A DNA stretch of 5,338 nucleotides from Pseudomonadota bacterium (GTDB lineage Bacteria; Desulfobacterota; Desulfobacteria; Desulfobacterales; Desulfobacteraceae): assembly GCA_018812385.1 (NCBI GenBank), contig JAHJDU010000354.1, positions 1 through 5,338 of the forward strand, given 5' to 3'. Below are positions 1-5,328 of this stretch, piece after piece; positions within the stretch are counted from its first letter, which is position 1; every line of letters begins with the position of its first letter. The position numbers were made by a program, and so were the translations under genes. The notes beneath the pieces were generated by a model. That model did no database searches, was not told the origin of the DNA, and saw only the letters and a program-made list of their open reading frames with translations.

Positions 1-101
1 AAGACTTTCAGACGTTTTTAAACTTATTTGTGATTTGATTGTAAAAGAATAATCATGAAAAATATCTTGAACTTTTGGTTCACAATTTGATTTGAGACAG
101 A

Positions 102-135
102 TTGTCGGAAATACAAATCCTTGTATTTCCGACAA
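102..135. repeat. Perfect 15-bp inverted repeat, 4-nt loop
   Basis: TTGTCGGAAATACAA at 102-116 is followed by the loop ATCC and by its exact reverse complement TTGTATTTCCGACAA at 121-135. The 15 bp pair with no mismatch. There is no T-tract on either side, so it is a poor intrinsic terminator. It could be an operator, the end of a small mobile element, or a processed RNA hairpin. The structure is seen directly; the function is unknown. Confidence 0.85.
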
Positions 136-402
136 ATAGAGCGATTCGTGACCATTTGGGTGACCTCGTGAAAAACCTTGTCAGATACCTGTTCAAGTCT
201 TGCCAGCGCTTTTGTCCAGATATGCTTTTTATATCTTCGCCTTATTCAAGCCATGTTTTACAGATGCTTTTTGAACATTTGAGGGAATGTCGGTTAATAA
301 AATCAGATCATTCATCTAGGTGATAAATCTTCTCTTAAAAGGTTTTCTGCAGCACTATCAGTTTTGCCAATAAGAATCCAATTTTTCATTGAAACTATCA
401 CT

Positions 403-431
403 TTGACTCTTCAGGCATTCTTCCCTAAATA
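403..431 (+). promoter_or_regulatory. Weak candidate sigma70 promoter for the Fe-S/VTT operon
   Basis: TTGACT (403-408) lies 17 bp upstream of TAAATA (426-431). Transcription would start near 438 and give a leader of about 25 nt that includes the AAGGGACGG ribosome binding site at 452-460. The -35 matches the consensus well and the -10 poorly. No other spacing upstream of the gene does better. This is inference only. Confidence 0.3.
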
Positions 432-462
432 ATAAACCGTCAAACTATACTAAGGGACGGAT

Positions 463-2274
463 ATGTTCAAAGATTCAACAGGGATTGAAAATTTAAGCGT
501 TCAGGGTTCAAGAATCCGATCCATGATGGGCACCTGTAATGGATGCGGCATCTGCCAGAAGGAATGTGCTTTCCTTACGACCTATGGAAATCCGGGAACC
601 ATTGCCCGGCATTATGAGACAGACCCTGACAAATGGCGGATGATTGCCTTTGAATGCAGCCTTTGCGGGCTGTGCACATCGGTCTGCCCCAAAGGCCTTG
701 ACCCGGATAACATGTTCCTTGATTTCAGAAAGCAGGCGGTAAATGCCGGTCTTGTTGATTTTTCAATTTACCAGGGGCCGTTAGATTACGAAAAAAAAGG
801 AACGTCTAAACGATACACTTATTACAGCCTGCCTGAAGCCTGTGACACTGTTTTTTTCCCCGGCTGCACCCTGACCGGGACCCGTCCCGACGCAACCCAA
901 AAAACTTATGATTACCTGAAAAAGCATGATCCCGGCATGGGAATGGTTCTTGACTGCTGCTCCAAGCCTTCCCACGATCTTGGGCGGCAGAATTATTTTG
1001 ACCTCATGTTTTCCGAGATGAAGGGATTCCTTCTCAAAAACTCCATAAAAAAAGTGATTGTGGCCTGTCCCAATTGCTACAAAATTTTCAGTACATTTGG
1101 AGACCCGCTAAAAGTTGAAACCGTTTATGATGTCATGGCCCGGCATGGGCTCGATGACCACAAACTGGCAGGCAGCATCGCCCTCCATGACCCCTGCCCG
1201 GTAAGGAATAAAACAAATATTCATGAGAGTGTCCGGTCCCTTGTCCAGGCCCGTGGACTTGATATCATGGAAACTGCCCATACCGGAAAGGACACTTTCT
1301 GCTGTGGTGAAGGTGGGGCTGTCGGCTGTGTTTCCCCCGGTTTTGCAGCCGGGTGGGCAGATAAAAGAGCAACGGAAGCCCTTCCCCATAAAATTGTCAC
1401 CTATTGTGCCGGGTGCGTAAACCACCTGTCCAAAAAGGCTGATGCCTTTCACGTCCTTGACCTTGTGTTTGATCCGGATAATGCCCTGAAAGGAAAAGCA
1501 AAGGTTTCCAAAGCCCCGTTCACCTATCTGAACCGGCTGAAAGTGAAACGCGATCTGAAAAAAATTCCGGCAGCAACCACCAGGGAAAGACTTTTTACGG
1601 CAGATGCAAAAAAGGAAAACCGCCTGGGACCAAAGCTTTTCCTTGCCCTCGCCATCCTGGCTGCCATTGCAGGGATGAGAGCTGCCGGAATCCATGAATA
1701 TCTTGATCAGGAAAAATTAAGCCGATTTGTACAGGAAAGCGGAAATGCCGCCCCCATCATTTACATGCTGATTTATTCTCTTGCACCGGCTCTTTTTCTG
1801 CCCGGTCTTCCCATCTCCCTTGTGGGTGGTATCCTGTTCGGCCCCCTGTGGGGTGTCATTTATACCATTTTAGGTGCAACAACAGGCGCGGCTGTTGCGT
1901 TTCTGATCTCCCGATACATATCCGGCGGGTTTCTTGAATCAAAGCTAACGGGGTTGAAATGGATCAAATTCCAGGACAATGTTGAAAAGCAGGGGTGGAA
2001 GGTGGTTGCCCTGACACGACTGATCCCTCTTTTCCCGTTCAACCTGTTAAATTATGCCTTTGGATTGACACGGATCAAATTTACCCATTACATCATTGCA
2101 ACATTTATCTGTATGCTGCCCGGCTGCATTGCATTTATTGTGTTTCCAAGCTCACTTCCGGATCTTTTAAAGGGAAAGCTTTCCAAAGAATTCATTATCG
2201 GGCTTGTGCTGATGGTCATGGTGTCCTTGATCCCGGTTATTTATAAAAAGATAAAAACAAAGAAAGGAATATGA
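463..2274 (+). CDS. Fusion protein: dicluster ferredoxin + two CCG domains + TVP38/TMEM64 membrane domain
   Basis: This 603-aa protein starts at an ATG preceded by AAGGGACGG (452-460). Residues 25-75 carry two 4Fe-4S motifs: C25-x2-C28-x2-C31-x3-C35 and C65-x2-C68-x2-C71-x3-C75, the latter followed by proline. Two CCG (DUF224, HdrB/GlpC/LutA-like) domains follow: C135...C165-C166...C202-x2-C205 and C245...C280-C281...C315-x2-C318. Such domains bind noncubane clusters or interact with thiol/disulfide and quinone chemistry in related enzymes. After a charged linker (about 340-388), one helix (391-408) leads into a TVP38/TMEM64 (VTT, DedA-like) domain at about 428-595, with glycine-rich LFG...GA..GA segments, F480-x3-R484, R519-L-I-P522 and N530. 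The Fe-S part should face the cytoplasm and the rest sits in the inner membrane. It is the first gene of a coupled operon. All expected cysteines are present, so it looks intact. The domain calls are firm; the reaction is unknown. Confidence 0.93.
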   Translation: MFKDSTGIENLSVQGSRIRSMMGTCNGCGICQKECAFLTTYGNPGTIARHYETDPDKWRMIAFECSLCGLCTSVCPKGLDPDNMFLDFRKQAVNAGLVDFSIYQGPLDYEKKGTSKRYTYYSLPEACDTVFFPGCTLTGTRPDATQKTYDYLKKHDPGMGMVLDCCSKPSHDLGRQNYFDLMFSEMKGFLLKNSIKKVIVACPNCYKIFSTFGDPLKVETVYDVMARHGLDDHKLAGSIALHDPCPVRNKTNIHESVRSLVQARGLDIMETAHTGKDTFCCGEGGAVGCVSPGFAAGWADKRATEALPHKIVTYCAGCVNHLSKKADAFHVLDLVFDPDNALKGKAKVSKAPFTYLNRLKVKRDLKKIPAATTRERLFTADAKKENRLGPKLFLALAILAAIAGMRAAGIHEYLDQEKLSRFVQESGNAAPIIYMLIYSLAPALFLPGLPISLVGGILFGPLWGVIYTILGATTGAAVAFLISRYISGGFLESKLTGLKWIKFQDNVEKQGWKVVALTRLIPLFPFNLLNYAFGLTRIKFTHYIIATFICMLPGCIAFIVFPSSLPDLLKGKLSKEFIIGLVLMVMVSLIPVIYKKIKTKKGI

Positions 2275-2897
2275 TGAAAAAACTTTTATGTATTGCAGGT
2301 CTAATTTTTTTTTATGCCATGACGGCTTTTGCAGGCCCCATGGACTTGACACCGGAACACCCTGTTATTTTTGATAAAGACAAAAGAACCGTCTCGTTTC
2401 TGGCTGAAGTGAACGGAAAATACCTTTTCCAGGAAACCCGGCATTTTGCGGTTTTTGCAGATGGAAGCAATGGAGAAAAATCGGTTTTCAGGGGATTTGT
2501 CCCGCACCATGAATTTTATGAAGCCCTTATGAAAATCAATGCTGTCCCCGGCAACAATATGACCCTTGGAAACAAGGAAACCACCCGTGTCGAAGGACAG
2601 GAATTTGCCGTAAGTGTCACCTGGGAAGGCGCAAAACGCAGCTATACCATTGATGAAATCATTATTGAGTCCAATAAGGCCCCCATTGTCATGAAATTCG
2701 GCGGCAATCTTAAAAATGCCATGGAAAAACATACCGGCTGCCTTTTATGCTTTGACTCCTGTCCGGTCGGGGTTGTCAGCAATTCAGTCTATACCTACGG
2801 TGCCATTGAAAAACGAAAAGAAGTGACCATGAGGGGAAACAAAGACATTCTGCCTCCCGACGGCACCCGGGTCATCATCACCCTTGCTGTTAAATAA
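2274..2897 (+). CDS. Exported YdjY-like protein with C-x2-C-x3-C-P motif
   Basis: I take the second ATG (2274), giving 207 aa. Its A is shared with the preceding TGA (a TGATG stop-start overlap), and the GAAAGGA at 2262-2268 is better spaced from it than from the ATG at 2271. Residues 1-20 form a Sec signal peptide (two lysines, hydrophobic core, AFA before G21); C6 is not in a lipobox. The mature part resembles the YdjY family: a beta-rich domain with a late G-C156-L-L-C159-F-D-S-C163-P-V-G-V-V-S motif. Only three closely spaced cysteines are seen, so a classical 4Fe-4S cluster would need a fourth ligand from elsewhere. The protein probably acts outside the cytoplasmic membrane. Its coupling to an upstream TVP38-domain gene mirrors E. 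coli ydjX-ydjY, which supports the family call. Substrate and cofactor are unknown. Confidence 0.8.
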   Translation: MKKLLCIAGLIFFYAMTAFAGPMDLTPEHPVIFDKDKRTVSFLAEVNGKYLFQETRHFAVFADGSNGEKSVFRGFVPHHEFYEALMKINAVPGNNMTLGNKETTRVEGQEFAVSVTWEGAKRSYTIDEIIIESNKAPIVMKFGGNLKNAMEKHTGCLLCFDSCPVGVVSNSVYTYGAIEKRKEVTMRGNKDILPPDGTRVIITLAVK

Positions 2898-3306
2898 AAC
2901 AAAAAAACTGATCCTCCTGATCTATTCCGGAATGGTTTCAGGGTTGATCTTAAGCCTTGGGTTAAGCCATTTTGTATGGATCGACATGAGGATCAACACA
3001 TCCATCCTGATGCCCCTGTCTATTTTTGCCTGGACAGGGGCAGGGATCTTTCTTAAAAAAACTCCCCCTGCCGTGCTTGTCCTGATCCTGCAGGCCGGAC
3101 TCGGCATTGCCCTGCTTTATACCTGTGGCGCGGATATGAGTGCCTGGGCTGTCATGCCTGCCATCCTGACAAGGGAAGGATTGCTCTTAAAATTCATGGA
3201 CCTTTCCTTCATCAACCTGATCCTTTTTTTTTCTTCCTGGCAGGGAATATGGCACTTCTTTCCTTTCCCAGGCCCCTTAAAAAAACCCATCCCCTTGACT
3301 AATTGA
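2884..3306 (+). CDS. Small multi-helix membrane protein, hypothetical
   Basis: The frame encodes 140 aa from a TTG that overlaps the end of the YdjY-like gene by 14 nt. No Shine-Dalgarno sequence precedes it, so translation would have to be coupled to the upstream gene. An ATG at 2932 (124 aa) is the alternative start, also with a weak ribosome binding site, and would begin inside the first helix. The protein is strongly hydrophobic, with about four predicted membrane helices near residues 8-30, 39-57, 63-81 and 106-125, and a short proline-rich tail. Its codon use and GC content match the two upstream genes, and the reading frame is clean to the TGA at 3304-3306, so I regard it as real. I do not recognise the family. 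Position suggests a membrane partner of the fusion and YdjY-like proteins. No clear terminator follows. Confidence 0.68.
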   Translation: MLLNKTKKLILLIYSGMVSGLILSLGLSHFVWIDMRINTSILMPLSIFAWTGAGIFLKKTPPAVLVLILQAGLGIALLYTCGADMSAWAVMPAILTREGLLLKFMDLSFINLILFFSSWQGIWHFFPFPGPLKKPIPLTN

Positions 3307-3721
3307 GTATTTTTCTTCATTAATCGGCCATATTATTTGACCCTGATTGGAATTTAAGAAAATATATATATCGTTTAATGAGGGATAATGCCCGAAGATG
3401 ATGTCCTTGGTTTATATAATTGAATTAAAAATCCAAGGCTGAAAAATCTCCATATACCATATATGGGGTTGTATAAAATTTTTAAAGCATCCAGACTATG
3501 AATACAAGTCATGACCATTGAATTCTTCAAGCAATTTCTGAAAAAATGAGCAATTCCACCATCCTGAAAAATCACAGATAGATTTGGTAATCTTAACGAT
3601 GGAAGGCCCGGTGAATATTAAAAATAGGATATTTTTTGTTGAGCAGTAAAAATATTTCAGGTGTCCAATTTGATAAAAACTTATCTTATTTTACTAAGGC
3701 TTTTTTGAGAGGACCTGTAGC
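3307..3721. other. AT-rich intergenic region, no supportable gene
   Basis: This gap lies between convergent operons and is where terminators would be expected, but no strong one is visible. Small dyads are present: CCTTGG/CCAAGG around an AT-rich loop (about 3403-3439); CCATAT (3450-3455) with ATATGG (3461-3466); and AAAAATA (3620-3626) with TATTTTT (3630-3636). A minus-strand frame at 3375-3575 starts with GTG, has no ribosome binding site and matches nothing I recognise. The region could contain decayed coding sequence, but I cannot support any call. Confidence 0.55.
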
Positions 3722-4018
3722 CTATTTTTTAAATGTTTTGATTATCTCTTCCATCTCCTCAACGTAACGATTCAAATTGGTTAAACCCTGCGGGGTAATC
3801 GAAACCGTGGTATACGGTTTGTTGTCTTTAAACGTTTTGCTGATTGCCAGGTATTTGACTTCCTTCAATTTTTTCAACTGGATCGATAAATTGCCGGAAC
3901 TGAATTCCAACTTCTCCAGAAGTTCGTTAAAGCTGATTTCCTCTTTTTCATTGCTGGCCAGATAGATTAAAATAAACAGACGGGCCCGTTCGTGGATGAT
4001 TCTATCTATGATTGCCAC
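3722..4018 (-). CDS. Winged-helix transcriptional regulator (HTH_34/MarR-ArsR-like)
   Basis: This 98-aa protein starts with GTG at 4018. A ribosome binding site (AAGG, 4031-4028) lies within the end of the upstream gene, whose TAA is only 4 nt before the start. Residues 6-21 (I-I-H-E-R-A-R-L-F) form the first helix of a winged-helix fold, 28-38 and 41-56 (S-S-G-N-L-S-I-Q-L-K-K-L) form the helix-turn-helix with the recognition helix, and 57-76 form the wing (K-P-Y-T-T-V-S-I-T). Residues 78-98 are a C-terminal helix likely to serve dimerisation. This is the usual size and layout of the small 'winged helix DNA-binding' regulators that are often paired with a membrane-protein gene. No effector domain or metal-binding cysteines are present. 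It probably acts as a dimer on the palindrome at 4715-4747 and so represses its own operon (inference). Confidence 0.88.
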   Translation of the reverse strand: MAIIDRIIHERARLFILIYLASNEKEEISFNELLEKLEFSSGNLSIQLKKLKEVKYLAISKTFKDNKPYTTVSITPQGLTNLNRYVEEMEEIIKTFKK

Positions 4019-4022
4019 GTAT

Positions 4023-4694
4023 TTAAACCTTTTTCAACGTTTGGGGAACCAAGCCAATTACACCAAGCAATATGCAGCCGCACCCCAGCGATATTGAAAC
4101 TGCGAAAGGAATTGATACAGGCCCAAACTGCAACAGATAAAGTCCAGTCGCAATAAACCAATATCCGCAGATAAGCCATTGCCAGAGACGCGTTATACTG
4201 CCAATATAATTGTGCAGCAAGCCCATACTTATGGATATTGTAGGAATAAGGTAATAGGAGGCGTTGCGCTCTTCCAAAAATATGCCCACAAAAATTACTA
4301 ATATCAACAACGGGGAAAAAACATGCATGATACCGAAAGAAAATATTTCCTTAATAGCAAAGGTCAGGGTGAATCGCTTGTCAATCTTCAGCAATGAAGG
4401 TGCTGTTATATGTATTCTGAAAACACCAGTCAGAATCAAATCCAACACTATTACGAAGTAGACAGCCCTTTTATAGCCGTCGGGTATACTGCTAAAACTA
4501 CCGTAATGCTCTATTAATACATTGAAGACCAGGGAAAAACAAATCAGGCTGAAACCTAATAACAGATACGACCACTTAAAATGTGTCGGTAAAAGAATCA
4601 GCCGAATCAGTTTCTTGTTCTGGCTGATTGCCAATTTTATCGAAGAAATGTCCTCGATCAGTTTTTCAATCTGATTGTTGGATACTGTTTCCAT
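4023..4694 (-). CDS. Six-helix membrane protein, hypothetical, partner of the regulator
   Basis: I place the start at the ATG at 4694 (223 aa), because GGAGG at 4705-4701 lies 6 nt before it. An upstream in-frame TTG at 4712 would put that ribosome binding site inside the coding sequence. Residues 1-30 form a soluble, charged, probably helical cytoplasmic segment (M-E-T-V-S-N-N-Q-I-E-K-L-I-E-D). Six hydrophobic segments follow, at about 41-61, 77-94, 118-140, 146-163, 173-190 and 195-216, ending in a short basic tail (K-K-V). No enzymatic motif is visible and I do not recognise a named family. It is the first gene of a two-gene operon, 4 nt from the winged-helix regulator. It may be the regulated output, or a membrane sensor that controls the regulator. 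Codons and base composition are AT-richer than in the 463-3306 operon. Confidence 0.85.
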   Translation of the reverse strand: METVSNNQIEKLIEDISSIKLAISQNKKLIRLILLPTHFKWSYLLLGFSLICFSLVFNVLIEHYGSFSSIPDGYKRAVYFVIVLDLILTGVFRIHITAPSLLKIDKRFTLTFAIKEIFSFGIMHVFSPLLILVIFVGIFLEERNASYYLIPTISISMGLLHNYIGSITRLWQWLICGYWFIATGLYLLQFGPVSIPFAVSISLGCGCILLGVIGLVPQTLKKV

Positions 4695-4714
4695 TTTTCG
4701 CCTCCATAACAAAT

Positions 4715-4747
4715 TATAAAGAAGTTTATAATATAAACTTCTTTATA
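4715..4747. promoter_or_regulatory. Perfect 15-bp palindrome, candidate operator of the winged-helix regulator
   Basis: TATAAAGAAGTTTAT (4715-4729) and its exact reverse complement ATAAACTTCTTTATA (4733-4747) are separated by AAT. The palindrome overlaps the downstream edge of the minus-strand -10 hexamer (4746-4751) and covers the expected start site near 4739. It ends about 20 bp before the first codon. A dimeric repressor bound here would block promoter opening. The symmetry is seen directly; assignment to the regulator encoded in the same operon is inference. Confidence 0.75.
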
Positions 4748-4774
4748 TATATGAAATTCAATGTGGGAGGTCAA
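4746..4774 (-). promoter_or_regulatory. Sigma70-type promoter of the membrane protein/regulator operon
   Basis: On the minus strand TTGACC (4774-4769) is followed after exactly 17 bp by TATATA (4751-4746). The predicted start near 4739 gives a leader of about 45 nt containing the GGAGG ribosome binding site. The -35 matches 5 of 6 consensus bases. The -10 overlaps the palindrome at 4715-4747. Confidence 0.7.
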
Positions 4775-4820
4775 GTGTTTTTTAGAATTTTATCTAATTT
4801 GTTATCTTATAGAGACTCTC

Positions 4821-4861
4821 ACGCCGCCGGGGGACCCGGACAAGGCGTTATTATTTTTTTT
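4821..4861 (+). terminator. GC-rich hairpin with T-tract (intrinsic-terminator-like)
   Basis: The outer stem ACGCC (4821-4825) pairs with GGCGT (4844-4848), and the inner stem CCGGG (4827-4831) pairs with CCCGG (4835-4839) around a 3-nt loop. TTATTATTTTTTTT follows directly. It is a strong rho-independent terminator shape for plus-strand transcription, in otherwise very AT-rich DNA. No plus-strand gene ends just upstream, so it may terminate a short RNA, block readthrough towards 5085, or be left over from a lost gene. Confidence 0.55.
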
Positions 4862-5071
4862 CAGAAACAAACTGGGTAAGCTCGGAAACAATCTGATAAA
4901 TTTTAGATTCAAACTCAAATTACTGCCACTCGCCCTTTATAACAAATAAATTGAATTTCATTTCCTATTTTGCTAAATGATTCTAAGAAACTTTTTTTCG
5001 ATACCCCCACTCTTTTGTCATGCTGAATGCGAATTGTTAATGAACACCATGTTTGAATCTTTAAATTAGCC
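4862..5071. other. AT-rich intergenic stretch, nothing clear
   Basis: No gene or strong structure is seen. An imperfect dyad AATCT...AGATT lies near 4891-4910. ATTGAATTTCAT at 4950-4961 is the reverse complement of 4751-4762, probably by chance. TTGTCA (5015-5020) followed by TTAAT at 5037-5041 is a weak promoter candidate for the small frame at 5085. Confidence 0.4.
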
Positions 5072-5078
5072 AGGAGGT
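5072..5078 (+). promoter_or_regulatory. Ribosome binding site of the truncated membrane-protein gene
   Basis: AGGAGGT lies 6 nt before the ATG at 5085. This near-perfect Shine-Dalgarno sequence is the main reason to believe that such a short frame is, or was, a real gene. Confidence 0.8.
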
Positions 5079-5084
5079 AAGAAT

Positions 5085-5228
5085 ATGCCAAAAAAAAATA
5101 AAATCCATTTTGGTCGGATAAAATTCATGTATTTATACACCATTATAGGTGCTGGTGGATTTGGCTTAGGAATAGTTTTGATTCCCAACGTTATGAAATC
5201 TTTGTTTGGCCTGTTTGTGGCAATGTAA
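5085..5228 (+). pseudogene. 5' part of a small membrane-protein gene, interrupted by an IS end
   Basis: From the ATG at 5085 the frame codes 47 aa and stops with TAA at 5226-5228. A basic start (M-P-K-K-N-K) is followed by a region around residues 14-34 with a clear hydrophobic, glycine-rich segment (I-I-G-A-G-G-F-G-L-G-I). The layout resembles the first helix of small four-helix membrane proteins, with a G-F-G-L-G...P...LFG pattern. The last four codons lie in what appears to be IS21-like terminal sequence starting near 5216, so the native gene probably continued and was cut in codon 44. The remainder would lie beyond the other end of the element, outside the window. An intact single-helix small protein that happens to end here is the alternative. 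The family is not identified. Confidence 0.6.
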
Positions 5229-5262
5229 AATCGAGACTTTGGCAACGTAAAATCGAGACTTT
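5219..5262 (+). repeat. Two tandem 22-bp repeats in the IS end
   Basis: Units 5219-5240 and 5241-5262 match at 21 of 22 positions and abut without a spacer. In IS21-type elements, multiple terminal repeats act as transposase binding sites. That role here is inferred from family knowledge. Confidence 0.85.
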
Positions 5263-5287
5263 TTATCCTGGGTAAAAAAACTGCTAT

Positions 5288-5328
5288 CATGTTAAAAAAA
5301 TGATTCATGATCAATAAATTTTAACATG
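5288..5328 (+). repeat. 10-bp inverted repeat abutting a ribosome binding site
   Basis: CATGTTAAAA (5288-5297) pairs exactly with TTTTAACATG (5319-5328) around a 21-nt AT-rich loop. The downstream arm runs into GGAGG (5328-5332). In RNA the hairpin would sit against the Shine-Dalgarno sequence of the presumed IS gene and could limit its translation. It could also be a DNA binding dyad. Confidence 0.7.

Larger units (their letters stand above)
1..462. other. AT-rich leader region without a convincing gene
   Basis: No frame here has both a plausible start with a ribosome binding site and a protein-like translation. The plus frame at 102-323 begins with TTG, lacks a Shine-Dalgarno sequence and runs straight through a perfect hairpin, so I do not call it. 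The minus strand is open from about 245 down to a TAA at 24-26 in one frame and has a more protein-like composition, but it has no start signal and stops just upstream. It could be the tail of a decayed gene. The other things visible are the inverted repeat at 102-135 and a weak promoter candidate at 403-431. Confidence 0.5.

Noticed and set aside
102..323. 73-aa plus-strand open frame
   Set aside because: TTG start without a ribosome binding site, passes through a perfect hairpin in its first codons, and the translation resembles no family I know.
446..451. TATACT as the -10 box of the Fe-S/VTT operon
   Set aside because: It would start transcription inside the ribosome binding site and leave almost no leader, and no -35 lies at a proper distance.
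1108..1695. 195-aa minus-strand open frame
   Set aside because: Lies antisense to the well-supported CCG domains of the fusion gene; it is a codon-bias shadow.
2301..2732. 143-aa minus-strand open frame
   Set aside because: Antisense to the YdjY-like gene with no start signal; a shadow frame.
3375..3575. 66-aa minus-strand frame in the intergenic gap
   Set aside because: GTG start, no ribosome binding site, AT-rich, no recognisable motif, and overlaps small dyads.
3697..3723. AGGCT/AGCCT hairpin followed by T residues as a terminator
   Set aside because: The stem is only 5 bp with a 17-nt loop and overlaps the stop codon of the regulator gene; too weak to call.
4628..4949. Two plus-strand frames (4628-4879 and 4761-4949)
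   Set aside because: One begins antisense inside the membrane-protein gene, and both cross the GC-rich terminator-like hairpin. GGGAGG before the second lies within the opposite promoter, and the translations look random.
5066..5314. 82-aa minus-strand frame
   Set aside because: Antisense to the small membrane-protein frame and to the IS end; no ribosome binding site.
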